Positions 7,064 through 13,915 of a DNA stretch of 17,882 nt are shown here, piece by piece (positions within the stretch are counted from its first letter, which is position 1; each line of letters starts with the position of its first letter). The notes beneath the pieces are model-generated. The model worked only from the letters and a program-made list of their open reading frames with translations. It was not told the origin of the DNA and searched no databases. The stretch is from Herminiimonas sp. (GTDB lineage Bacteria > Pseudomonadota > Gammaproteobacteria > Burkholderiales > Burkholderiaceae). The stretch lies in the NCBI GenBank assembly GCA_014377155.1, contig JACMQD010000055.1, positions 1 to 17,882 on the forward strand, written 5' to 3'. Made by a program: the position numbers and the translations under genes.

Positions 7064-8542
7064 ATGATCCATTCCATCATGCGGCTTCTAATGACGTCAT
7101 TGCAAGCCCGTTCGAAACTCTTGAATCAATGCGCCATCGGCATCGGGACAGCTTTCGTGGCGATGTTAACGCAACGCGTCAAATACCGGTCCAATCAAGG
7201 ATCTGAAGCCGCACCCAGCCGCGCAGCCTGTATTGAAATGATCGAACAGGCCTGTACTCGAAGCCCTGACAATGGCGCTGAAATTGCGGTTTTCATGCTG
7301 GACTGCGACAGCTTTGCGATGATCAACGACGCGTATGGCTATGGGATCGGTGATCTGGTTCTGGCCGAGGTGTTCAAGCGCATTCGTAGCACGCTACCCG
7401 GCCAACAAAACGTTTTGCGAGCCGGCGAAGACGCCTTTGCGATCCTGATCGACGGCATAGCTGATCCGACGACCGCACTGGCAGTCGGTGCGCGATTTGT
7501 CGATGCATTCGATGCACCGTTGATCACCCGCGGTCAAACGATTTATACCGGGGTCTCGGTCGGCATCGCGCTGGCCTCGCTCAATATTCTGAAGCCGGAG
7601 GCGTTGCTTGCCGCCGCAGAAAGCGGGCTGCGGGAAGCCAAGCGTGTCGGACGTTGCACAGTGCGGCTTTATGATGCCCAAGTCGGGCTACGCGAAACGC
7701 GCAGTGCGAACGCACTACAACAATTACGGACTGCCTACGACAGTGGTGATCTGTTGCTGCACTATCAGCCAAAAGTAAATCTGGTTGACGAGACCTGCCT
7801 CGGTTTCGAAGCGCTGCTTCGTTTGCGAACCCGCAATGGACTGGTAGGCCCAGGCCCTTTGATCGAAGCCGCCGAGCGATCAGGTTTCATCTCGCGGCTA
7901 GGCGAATGGGTTTTCAATCAAGCAGCGGTTCAGGTCCGCCTTTGGAACAGCCAAGGACTTTTCCTTCCAATAGCAGTGAATCTGTCTGCGCACCAAATGC
8001 AGGCTCCACGTTTCATGGCTTTTATCGACGCCCAAGTGGCCCTGGACCCAAAACTGCCCTCCCTGATTGAGCTGGAGATCACGGAATCCGCGTTGGCATT
8101 GGACCAGATCGAGTTCGCGGGTGTCCTTACTCGCCTTCGGCAACTCGGGTTCAAGATTCAGGTCGATGATTTCGGTACAGGCTACTCCACGATGGGATTT
8201 GTATCGAAGATGCCTGTTGAGACTCTCAAGATCGACAGGTCATTTATTTCCGGATTGCCCGACGCGAAGGACTGTAAGCAAATCGTTCGCGCAATCATCG
8301 TTATGGCCCACGAATTGGGACTAACTGTGGTTGCAGAAGGTATTGAGACATCGGCCCAAGCGCTAGCGCTTAGATGCATGGGGTGCGATCAAGGGCAGGG
8401 CTTTCTGTTCGCGCCGGCGTTGCCGCCTGACGCAGCTTTCCAATTCGCCCGCCAGGGCCCGGCTCCTGGACAATGCCATCAGCGCGCAATTGAGCCATCA
8501 AGAAATGGGAACGAGCCGCCCACACTCGTTCCTTGTACCTGA
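7064..8542 (+). CDS. c-di-GMP phosphodiesterase: degenerate GGDEF plus intact EAL domain
   Basis: This 492-residue protein has a short, weakly hydrophobic N-terminus, a degenerate GGDEF domain (about 55-205) and an EAL domain (about 215-460). In the GGDEF signature the sequence is GEDAF (121-125), with the catalytic Glu replaced by Ala, and no RxxD inhibitory site precedes it, so cyclase activity is unlikely. The EAL domain looks complete: E249-A250-L251, N306, E338, D368-D369 in VDDFGTGYS, K389 in LKIDRSF, E425 in VVAEGIET and Q445. It should hydrolyse c-di-GMP to pGpG, with the dead GGDEF perhaps acting as a GTP sensor. The final 30 residues look unstructured. AGGAG lies 8 bases before the ATG. 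It starts 48 bases after the chemoreceptor stop, compatible with one operon. Confidence 0.9.
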   Translation: MIHSIMRLLMTSLQARSKLLNQCAIGIGTAFVAMLTQRVKYRSNQGSEAAPSRAACIEMIEQACTRSPDNGAEIAVFMLDCDSFAMINDAYGYGIGDLVLAEVFKRIRSTLPGQQNVLRAGEDAFAILIDGIADPTTALAVGARFVDAFDAPLITRGQTIYTGVSVGIALASLNILKPEALLAAAESGLREAKRVGRCTVRLYDAQVGLRETRSANALQQLRTAYDSGDLLLHYQPKVNLVDETCLGFEALLRLRTRNGLVGPGPLIEAAERSGFISRLGEWVFNQAAVQVRLWNSQGLFLPIAVNLSAHQMQAPRFMAFIDAQVALDPKLPSLIELEITESALALDQIEFAGVLTRLRQLGFKIQVDDFGTGYSTMGFVSKMPVETLKIDRSFISGLPDAKDCKQIVRAIIVMAHELGLTVVAEGIETSAQALALRCMGCDQGQGFLFAPALPPDAAFQFARQGPAPGQCHQRAIEPSRNGNEPPTLVPCT

Positions 8543-8594
8543 AATATCTCCTACTTTTACCCGTGATCGATAAACATTTTGATTGGATCTGGTC

Positions 8595-10058
8595 ATGTAT
8601 GACGATCTTCGAAAACCCCTCTCCATCGAACCTGCCTCAGCGGTAGTATCTCTCCCGGCGCCACCGCGGCCGATCGGTGAGCAGCGGCGCTTGAATGCAT
8701 TGGAGGAGCTGGGCGCTGTGCACGCTACGGCTTGTGACATGCTCAATGCAATCACGAGGCTGGTGCAACAACAGATGGGCGTTCAATTCGCCAGTGTCAA
8801 TTTGCTCGGCAGCGAGCATATATGGGTCAAGTCGGTTTGCGGCCATTTTGACGCTACATGCGTAGAACGCGACAAATCGTTTTGTGCCTGGGCTATTCTT
8901 GATCCGGAAGGCTTGGAAATACACGATGCGCGGGCTGATCCACTTTTTGCCGATAACCCGATGGTGAATAACGCGCCGTTCATACGTTTTTATGCTGGTG
9001 TGCCCGTATTTTCCGAAGGAGAAGCGGTCGGCACCTTGTGCGTGTCGGACCCTTCGCCACGGTCGCTCAGCGCGTCGGAGAAAAGTTTTCTGCAAGGGAC
9101 TGCGAAAATGGCAGGTGAAACTCTGCGCCTTCGCGCTAGCGAAAGGAAGGCGATCGCTCTGGGGCGGCTGCTCGATACGGCACTTGAGGAAGCTTATTTG
9201 TTTGATTTAAAAAGCAAGACCGTCGTTCACGCCAGTCCGGGCGCCCGCCGTCGTTTGGGATATGCCAACTCAGAATGGCATACTATTCTGCCATCTGACA
9301 TCTCCGATCTTTATCAAAGTAGCCGACTTGCCGCAGAGTTGAAGCATCACGACACCAGTGTTCCGATTAGCATAAAATTGCGCACCCTTCATACGCGTCA
9401 CGACGGTTCGCAATATCCGGTTTCCGCATTGATTGCGCCGGCACGTTCGAATACTGAGGAAGTTCTGGATGACCTTTACGTTGTGGTGGCTGTGGACATT
9501 CAGGACCGACTGCGTTCAGAACAAGAAATGAGTCGCCGGGCGTATTACGATGCTCTTACCGGACTGGCAAACCGCTATTTGTTGCAGGATCAATTCAAGA
9601 AATCACGCAGCCGTGGCATACGGTCCGGATCGACTCTCGCGGTGGCGCTGATCGATCTCAACCGCTTCAAGCAGATCAATGACACCCTCGGCCATGCGGT
9701 CGGCGACCAAGCCCTGGTCCACACCGCGACGGTATTGACGTCTGCGGCCAGAGAGGCAGACACGGTCGTGCGATTGGGGGGCGATGAATTCGTGGTGCTT
9801 TTCGACGACCTCGACGATCCGTCAGAAGGCAGACGGCTGGAGCAGCGAATTCGGCAGGCATTGTCGAGCCGAGTTTTTGCTCCGACCGGCGAGCCTTTGA
9901 TGTTCAGTCTTGGATTTCAAATTTGCCATGCTGAGAATGCTAACCTCGAACACATGTTGAATGCTGCCGACAGGTCAATGTACCAAGAGAAAAACGCGCA
10001 GCAGAAAGCGATATCCAGCGAACTTGAAAACGGGATTCTGCGTAAGCATTCTGGCTGA
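8595..10058 (+). CDS. Diguanylate cyclase with GAF and PAS sensor domains
   Basis: This 487-residue cytoplasmic protein makes c-di-GMP from two GTP. A GAF domain spans about 40-180 (including SVCGHFDATCVERDKSFC and FYAGVPV), a PAS-like domain about 190-305, and a GGDEF domain about 315-465. The catalytic motif is intact (RLGGDEF, 393-399), as are DALTGLANR and DLNRFKQIND. An RxxD inhibitory site (R386 to D389) stands 5 residues before GGDEF, the correct I-site spacing, so product inhibition is expected. No membrane segment is seen. The ATG at 8595 is preferred over the in-frame TTG at 8583; a weak GGA lies 7 bases upstream. It follows the phosphodiesterase gene by 52 bases, giving opposing enzymes side by side. 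Confidence 0.93.
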   Translation: MYDDLRKPLSIEPASAVVSLPAPPRPIGEQRRLNALEELGAVHATACDMLNAITRLVQQQMGVQFASVNLLGSEHIWVKSVCGHFDATCVERDKSFCAWAILDPEGLEIHDARADPLFADNPMVNNAPFIRFYAGVPVFSEGEAVGTLCVSDPSPRSLSASEKSFLQGTAKMAGETLRLRASERKAIALGRLLDTALEEAYLFDLKSKTVVHASPGARRRLGYANSEWHTILPSDISDLYQSSRLAAELKHHDTSVPISIKLRTLHTRHDGSQYPVSALIAPARSNTEEVLDDLYVVVAVDIQDRLRSEQEMSRRAYYDALTGLANRYLLQDQFKKSRSRGIRSGSTLAVALIDLNRFKQINDTLGHAVGDQALVHTATVLTSAAREADTVVRLGGDEFVVLFDDLDDPSEGRRLEQRIRQALSSRVFAPTGEPLMFSLGFQICHAENANLEHMLNAADRSMYQEKNAQQKAISSELENGILRKHSG

Positions 10059-10111
10059 ATGGTCATTGATGGTTGATGTGGAATGCTTCGGTAGGAAGCG
10101 ACCTTCCCGAC

Positions 10112-10136
10112 CCTCGGCCGAAGGACGAGGCCGAGG
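10112..10136. repeat. GC-rich hairpin between convergent genes
   Basis: CCTCGGCC (10112-10119) and GGCCGAGG (10129-10136) form a perfect 8-base-pair stem with a 9-base loop. It lies between the convergent cyclase and dehydrogenase genes, where a bidirectional terminator would be expected, but neither strand has a T-run after it. The tandem repeat at 10138-10154 follows directly and offers alternative pairing with ACCCTC at 10110-10115. Confidence 0.4.
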
Positions 10137-10137
10137 T

Positions 10138-10154
10138 TGAGGGTGAGGGTGAGG
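10138..10154. repeat. Short tandem repeat (TGAGGG, three units)
   Basis: The hexamer TGAGGG is repeated twice exactly and once as TGAGGa within the 232-base gap 10059-10290. Four runs of two or three G occur at short spacing, so a weak two-tetrad G-quadruplex is conceivable on the + strand. No other structure was seen in the gap apart from the hairpin at 10112-10136. Confidence 0.5.
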
Positions 10155-10290
10155 AAAAGGCACGATCACATAGAATTCACCTTGCCGGATCCAGGGCGAA
10201 GAATGTAACTGCGGGCCAGGATTTCCTTTCGTGGTCGGCAGTGCAGAGGACCGCGGGTTGGCCGACCATTTCGCAGGAGCGACGTTGAAT

Positions 10291-11073
10291 TCAGACCTGC
10301 ACACGACCGCCGTCGACGAAGAGTTCGATGCCGGTAATATAGCTGGCGTCGTCGGAGGCTAAGAACGACACAGCCTTGGCGATTTCGTCTGCCTCGCCAA
10401 ACCGGCCGAGTGGCGTTGTCGTGGCGACTATCTCGCCATACGCTTCTATCTGCGCGTCGGTCATCTTCAGTTCGGTCTTGTAGCCAGGTGTGACGACAGC
10501 GCCGGGCGCGACCACGTTGATCCGAATGTCCCGACCCTTCAGTTCAGTGGCGAAGGTGCGCGCAAAAGAGCGGAGCGCCGCCTTGCTCGCCGCGTAGACG
10601 CCGAAGGTCGGCTGCCCCTGGACGCTGGCGATCGAGCCGGTGATGACAATCGAGCTGCCCGCCTTCATGAGCGGCAGCGCGGCCTGAATAGTATTGAGCG
10701 TTCCCTTTACGTTGATGGAGAAGGTCTTGTCGAATTGCGCTTCGGCAATTTCGCCGAGTGGTGCGAATTCGCCGCCGCCCGCGTTGGCGAACAGGATGTC
10801 GATCGTGCCGTGGGCAGCCTCCACGGTCTTGACCACATTCGCGAGATCCTCAGCCGACGAGATGTCGCTCCTGATCGCTCGTGCTGCGTGACCGATCTCG
10901 CCGACAGCCTGATCGAGCTCTGGCTGGCGCCGCCCTGTGATGAAAACGGTGGCACCTTCGCGGGCGAGTCGCTTCGCCGTGGCCAAGCCTATTCCGGTGC
11001 TACCACCAGTAACTAGAGCCACCTTGCCAGCGTGCTTGGTGGAATGAATATTTGCGTAGAGGTCAGCATTCAT
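10291..11073 (-). CDS. Short-chain dehydrogenase/reductase (classical SDR)
   Basis: This 260-residue NAD(P)-dependent oxidoreductase of the classical SDR family has the cofactor motif TGGSTGIG (22-29), NAG (97-99), and catalytic S147, Y160 and K164 (YAASK). PGAVVTPGY and the ITGIELFVDGG ending are also typical. A basic pair after the second strand (TGRR, 47-50) suggests NADPH preference. The substrate cannot be read from the sequence. The start at 11073 is supported by AAGGA upstream at suitable spacing and by the family length; an in-frame ATG at 11319 would add 82 residues that run into the divergent LysR gene. The gene is divergent from that regulator, the usual layout for a LysR-controlled target. 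Confidence 0.92.
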   Translation of the reverse strand: MNADLYANIHSTKHAGKVALVTGGSTGIGLATAKRLAREGATVFITGRRQPELDQAVGEIGHAARAIRSDISSAEDLANVVKTVEAAHGTIDILFANAGGGEFAPLGEIAEAQFDKTFSINVKGTLNTIQAALPLMKAGSSIVITGSIASVQGQPTFGVYAASKAALRSFARTFATELKGRDIRINVVAPGAVVTPGYKTELKMTDAQIEAYGEIVATTTPLGRFGEADEIAKAVSFLASDDASYITGIELFVDGGRVQV

Positions 11074-11154
11074 TTGTGAATTCCTTGGTGAATTGAGTTG
11101 TTGAGGCCTTGACTTTAGCTGTGATCGAATCGGAGATAAAGATGCGGATTGTGG

Positions 11155-11186
11155 ATACTTTATGCACCGTTGTGTATGATCAAAGT
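11155..11186. promoter_or_regulatory. Candidate LysR operator between SDR and regulator genes
   Basis: Within the 152-base divergent spacer, ATGCAC (11162-11167) and GTGTAT (11172-11177) form a near-perfect inverted repeat with a 4-base spacer and one mismatch, flanked by ACTTT and AAAGT. LysR regulators usually bind interrupted dyads with a T-N11-A core in such divergent spacers. It is the best dyad seen there, but the assignment is only positional. Confidence 0.35.
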
Positions 11187-11225
11187 TGAACGAATTCAGA
11201 CGCTGCGACGCCCCACGGGATTTCA

Positions 11226-12182
11226 ATGGACCACCTTCAAGCGATTCGAATTTTTGCCAGAGTGGTTGAAACCGGCGGTTTTGCGCGTGCTGCTGCTTCC
11301 TTGCAGCTGCCAAACGCAACGGTGAGCAAGTGGGTCAAGACTCTGGAAACCGAGCTCGGTGTGAAACTGCTCGAACGCACCACGCGCAATGTCAGTGTGA
11401 CCGCCGACGGAACTGCGTATTACGAGCGCACACGCCACCTGATCGCGGAGCTCGACGATATCGAAGCAACGCTCGGTCGTGCGAAAACCAGCGCGCGTGG
11501 CTGGCTGAGAGTGGACACCGGTGGCGCGGTCGCGAGCCACATTCTCATTCCTGCGTTGCCTGAATTTCGGGCACTTTATCCCGACATTCAATTGCAGTTA
11601 AGTGTCACCGACCGTACGGTCGACCTTGTCTCGGAGAACATCGACTGCGCCATTCGTAACAGCGCTGACGATCCCGATCTGGTGACCAAGCCGATCGGTC
11701 AGCTCGCGTGGACGACCTGCGCCAGTCCCGACTTCCTGGAGAAGCACGGAACCCCAAAGCACCCGTCGGAGATCGTCGAAAAGAAGCTGCCGGTCGCCGG
11801 TTATTTTTCAGCCGGTCGCGGCCTGACGGTGCCGCTACAGTTCGGTCGCGGCGATGATCTCATTACCCTCGATGGTATCCACTGCGACGTTCTGGTCAGC
11901 GAGAGCAACGCCCATCTTGCAACGGCCTTGGCAGGGCTGGGAATCGTTCACACCCTGGATTTCATGGTTCGCGCAGCGATCGATCAAGGTCGCCTGGTTC
12001 CCATCCTCGCGAATTGGCGTCCTGATCCGTTGCAGGTCTACCTGGTCTATCCTCCGAGCCGGCGGTACAACACCAAGGTGCGCGTATTCGTTGATTGGGC
12101 CACTTCGCTGTTCTCCGCGCTGTCCGTCGAGACTACCCGAAATGGCCGCAGAGCCGGCGACCTTCGCCAATCTGACAAATAG
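11226..12182 (+). CDS. LysR family transcriptional regulator
   Basis: This 318-residue regulator has an N-terminal winged helix-turn-helix (about 1-60, with ARVVETGGFARAAASLQLP and the recognition helix near ATVSKWVKTLE) and a substrate-binding-like effector domain (about 90-300). The LLERTTR segment followed by VTADGTAYYER is typical of the large DmlR/YafC-like LysR branch. GGGA lies 5 bases before the ATG. It is divergent from the SDR gene and most likely controls it and itself; the effector is unknown. Its 3' end faces the MocR gene across a 78-base gap in which no terminator hairpin was seen. Confidence 0.93.
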   Translation: MDHLQAIRIFARVVETGGFARAAASLQLPNATVSKWVKTLETELGVKLLERTTRNVSVTADGTAYYERTRHLIAELDDIEATLGRAKTSARGWLRVDTGGAVASHILIPALPEFRALYPDIQLQLSVTDRTVDLVSENIDCAIRNSADDPDLVTKPIGQLAWTTCASPDFLEKHGTPKHPSEIVEKKLPVAGYFSAGRGLTVPLQFGRGDDLITLDGIHCDVLVSESNAHLATALAGLGIVHTLDFMVRAAIDQGRLVPILANWRPDPLQVYLVYPPSRRYNTKVRVFVDWATSLFSALSVETTRNGRRAGDLRQSDK

Positions 12183-12260
12183 GGCGCTTGGGCGAAATTT
12201 GCGGATCCCAATCAGTCCAACGCCGGTCTGGTTCTACTTATCCCTTCAATCTTGCCGGCG

Positions 12261-13685
12261 TCAGTCACCGCGTTGGGCATCGCTGACGATTTGCCCCAGC
12301 ACCGCCAATGCGTTCTCGATGCGGGGCTCCCAAAGATGGCCGTAGTTCAGTCTCAGGCAGTGGCTGAATCCCGCGTGCGGCGAAAAAATCGGCCCCGGTG
12401 CGACGCTGATCCGATGCGCCAATGCCTGACGGTGAACCTGCAACGCGTCGACCCCCTCCGGCATTTCCAGCCACAGAAAATAGCCGCCCTTCGGTCGCGT
12501 CGCGCGCGTACCGGCTGGGAAATGACGTGCCACCGCCTCCATGAACGCCGTTTGATGCGCCTCCAGCGTGCGGCGTAGCAGGCGAAGGTGGCGGTCGTAG
12601 CCACCCTGTTCCAGGTATAGGGCAAGCGCGCCTTGGGCGGGAGCGGACGTGGTCAGTGTGGTGGTGAGTTTTTGGCGGGCGACCAGGCGCGAAAAACGGC
12701 CGGCGGCGACCCAACCGACGCGATAACTCGGCGCCAGGCACTTGGAAAACGAGGAGCAATGCATGACCAGGCCTTGCTGGTCGAACGCCTTGGCCGGTGC
12801 CGGACGCTTGTCGCCGAAATACAGTTCGCCATACACATCGTCCTCGATTAGCGGCACTTGATAACGGGCCAGCAGTTCGACCAGCGCACGCTTCTTTTCG
12901 TCCGGCATCAGACTACCGAGCGGATTCTGGAAATTGGTCATCAGCCAGCACGCTTTCGGACGATGGCGTTCGAGCGCGCGCTCTGTGGCGCCGAGGTCGA
13001 TCCCCTCACGCGGATGAGTCGGCACCGAGATCGCTTGCAGGCCGTTGCGTTCGATCGACTGCAAGGCCGCGTAAAAGGTCGGCGATTCGATCAGCACGGC
13101 GTCACCCGGCCGGGTCACCGCCATTAGGCACAGGTTCAGTGCTTCCAGCGCGCCGTTGGTGATGATGATGTCGTCAGTGTGCACTTGCAGGCCGTCGATC
13201 AGGTAACGCAGAGCAATCTGGCGGCGCAACCGGGCGTTTCCCGGGGTCAGGTCGTCCACCGCAGCCCAAGGATCGAGCGTCTTCTCGCTGCGCGACATCA
13301 CGCGCGCGAGCTTGGCCATCGGAAACAGCAAAGGGCTGGGAAAGGCCGATCCGAGTGGGACCATGTCCCGCACCATTGTCGTTTCCAATACTTCGAAAAC
13401 CCGTTCGCTGACATCGAGCGGCGCCGAATCCTCGTCGGGGCGCGAGGCCTTTTCTACTTCAGGAGGAAAGCGCCGGGCACTGACGGCGACGAAGTAGCCG
13501 GAGCGTTCGCGCGCTTTGATCAAACCTTGAGCCTCTAGTAAATAATAGGCCTGGAAGACTGTCGAAGGACTGATTTGGCGGCTGCTGCAGGCCTGGCGTA
13601 CCGAGGGCAACCGATCGCCAGGCTGCAACACGCCGTTGAGGATGGATCCAGCGATTTCATGCGCCAACGCTTCGTACAGTTTCAT
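12261..13685 (-). CDS. MocR-type regulator: GntR DNA-binding domain fused to PLP aminotransferase domain
   Basis: This 474-residue protein has an N-terminal GntR winged helix (about 1-70, with PGDRLPSVRQ and a SPSTVFQAYYLLEAQGLI recognition region) and a fold-type I aminotransferase domain (about 105-465). PLP-binding features are visible: N254-P255 (NFQNPLG), D282/D283 and Y285 (EDDVYGELYF), the Schiff-base lysine K315 in SSFSKCLAPS, and R322 (YRVGW). The length matches the MocR/PdxR subfamily, which uses the aminotransferase domain as an effector sensor. The start at 13685 has GAGG 8 bases upstream; the in-frame ATG at 13862 would add 59 residues with no family features. It is divergent from the oxidase operon, so that operon and the gene itself are candidate targets. 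Its effector is unknown. Confidence 0.9.
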   Translation of the reverse strand: MKLYEALAHEIAGSILNGVLQPGDRLPSVRQACSSRQISPSTVFQAYYLLEAQGLIKARERSGYFVAVSARRFPPEVEKASRPDEDSAPLDVSERVFEVLETTMVRDMVPLGSAFPSPLLFPMAKLARVMSRSEKTLDPWAAVDDLTPGNARLRRQIALRYLIDGLQVHTDDIIITNGALEALNLCLMAVTRPGDAVLIESPTFYAALQSIERNGLQAISVPTHPREGIDLGATERALERHRPKACWLMTNFQNPLGSLMPDEKKRALVELLARYQVPLIEDDVYGELYFGDKRPAPAKAFDQQGLVMHCSSFSKCLAPSYRVGWVAAGRFSRLVARQKLTTTLTTSAPAQGALALYLEQGGYDRHLRLLRRTLEAHQTAFMEAVARHFPAGTRATRPKGGYFLWLEMPEGVDALQVHRQALAHRISVAPGPIFSPHAGFSHCLRLNYGHLWEPRIENALAVLGQIVSDAQRGD

Positions 13686-13737
13686 CCTCGGAGCCTCGAT
13701 TTGCGCGACATGAACAATCGAGCAACAACATCGATCG

Positions 13738-13757
13738 TTTGCACATGGTAATGCAAA
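13738..13757. promoter_or_regulatory. Perfect inverted repeat TTTGCA-N8-TGCAAA, candidate operator
   Basis: This 20-base dyad with perfect 6-base arms lies 52 bases upstream of the MocR start and about 160 bases upstream of the oxidase start, in the 230-base divergent spacer. Its size and symmetry suit a dimeric GntR-type regulator. MocR proteins often bind direct repeats instead, so the assignment is tentative. Confidence 0.42.
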
Positions 13758-13824
13758 TTTCTCCTGCCGCGCAAGGTGCTGCAGTGGTGCCATCTGATCC
13801 GGTTTTACGCTACTTGTCTGCTTA

Positions 13825-13853
13825 TTTTCATCTTGATTCGAGGCCGCTAAGAT
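13825..13853 (+). promoter_or_regulatory. Candidate sigma-70 promoter of the oxidase operon
   Basis: TTTTCA (13825-13830) and TAAGAT (13848-13853) are separated by exactly 17 bases, each matching 4 of 6 consensus positions. A start of transcription near 13860 would give a leader of about 55 bases. A TTGAT half-site (13833-13837) lies in the spacer, but no complete FNR/Anr palindrome was found, unlike many cbb3 operons. Confidence 0.32.
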
Positions 13854-13915
13854 TTGCCCCATCCCATTCCGCGCGGCATATGGTAGCGCCGGGCGCCGAC
13901 GACATCAAGGTCACC

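Noticed and set aside
8565..8572. FliA-like box ATCGATAA before the diguanylate cyclase gene
   Set aside because: Two mismatches in the -10 octamer and no matching -35; it is an ordinary ATCGAT-containing AT-rich stretch.
11074..11319. Long N-terminal extension of the short-chain dehydrogenase
   Set aside because: It would overlap the divergent LysR gene and adds sequence unlike the family, which begins shortly before the TGxxxGxG motif.
13833..13845. FNR/Anr box upstream of the oxidase operon
   Set aside because: Only the TTGAT half-site exists; the expected ATCAA half four bases on is replaced by GC-rich sequence.
13739..13915. Upstream extension of the oxidase catalytic subunit to an ATG at 13739
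   Set aside because: The extra 59 residues show no family features, cover the dyad and likely promoter, and lack a ribosome site, while AAGG stands correctly before the ATG at 13916.
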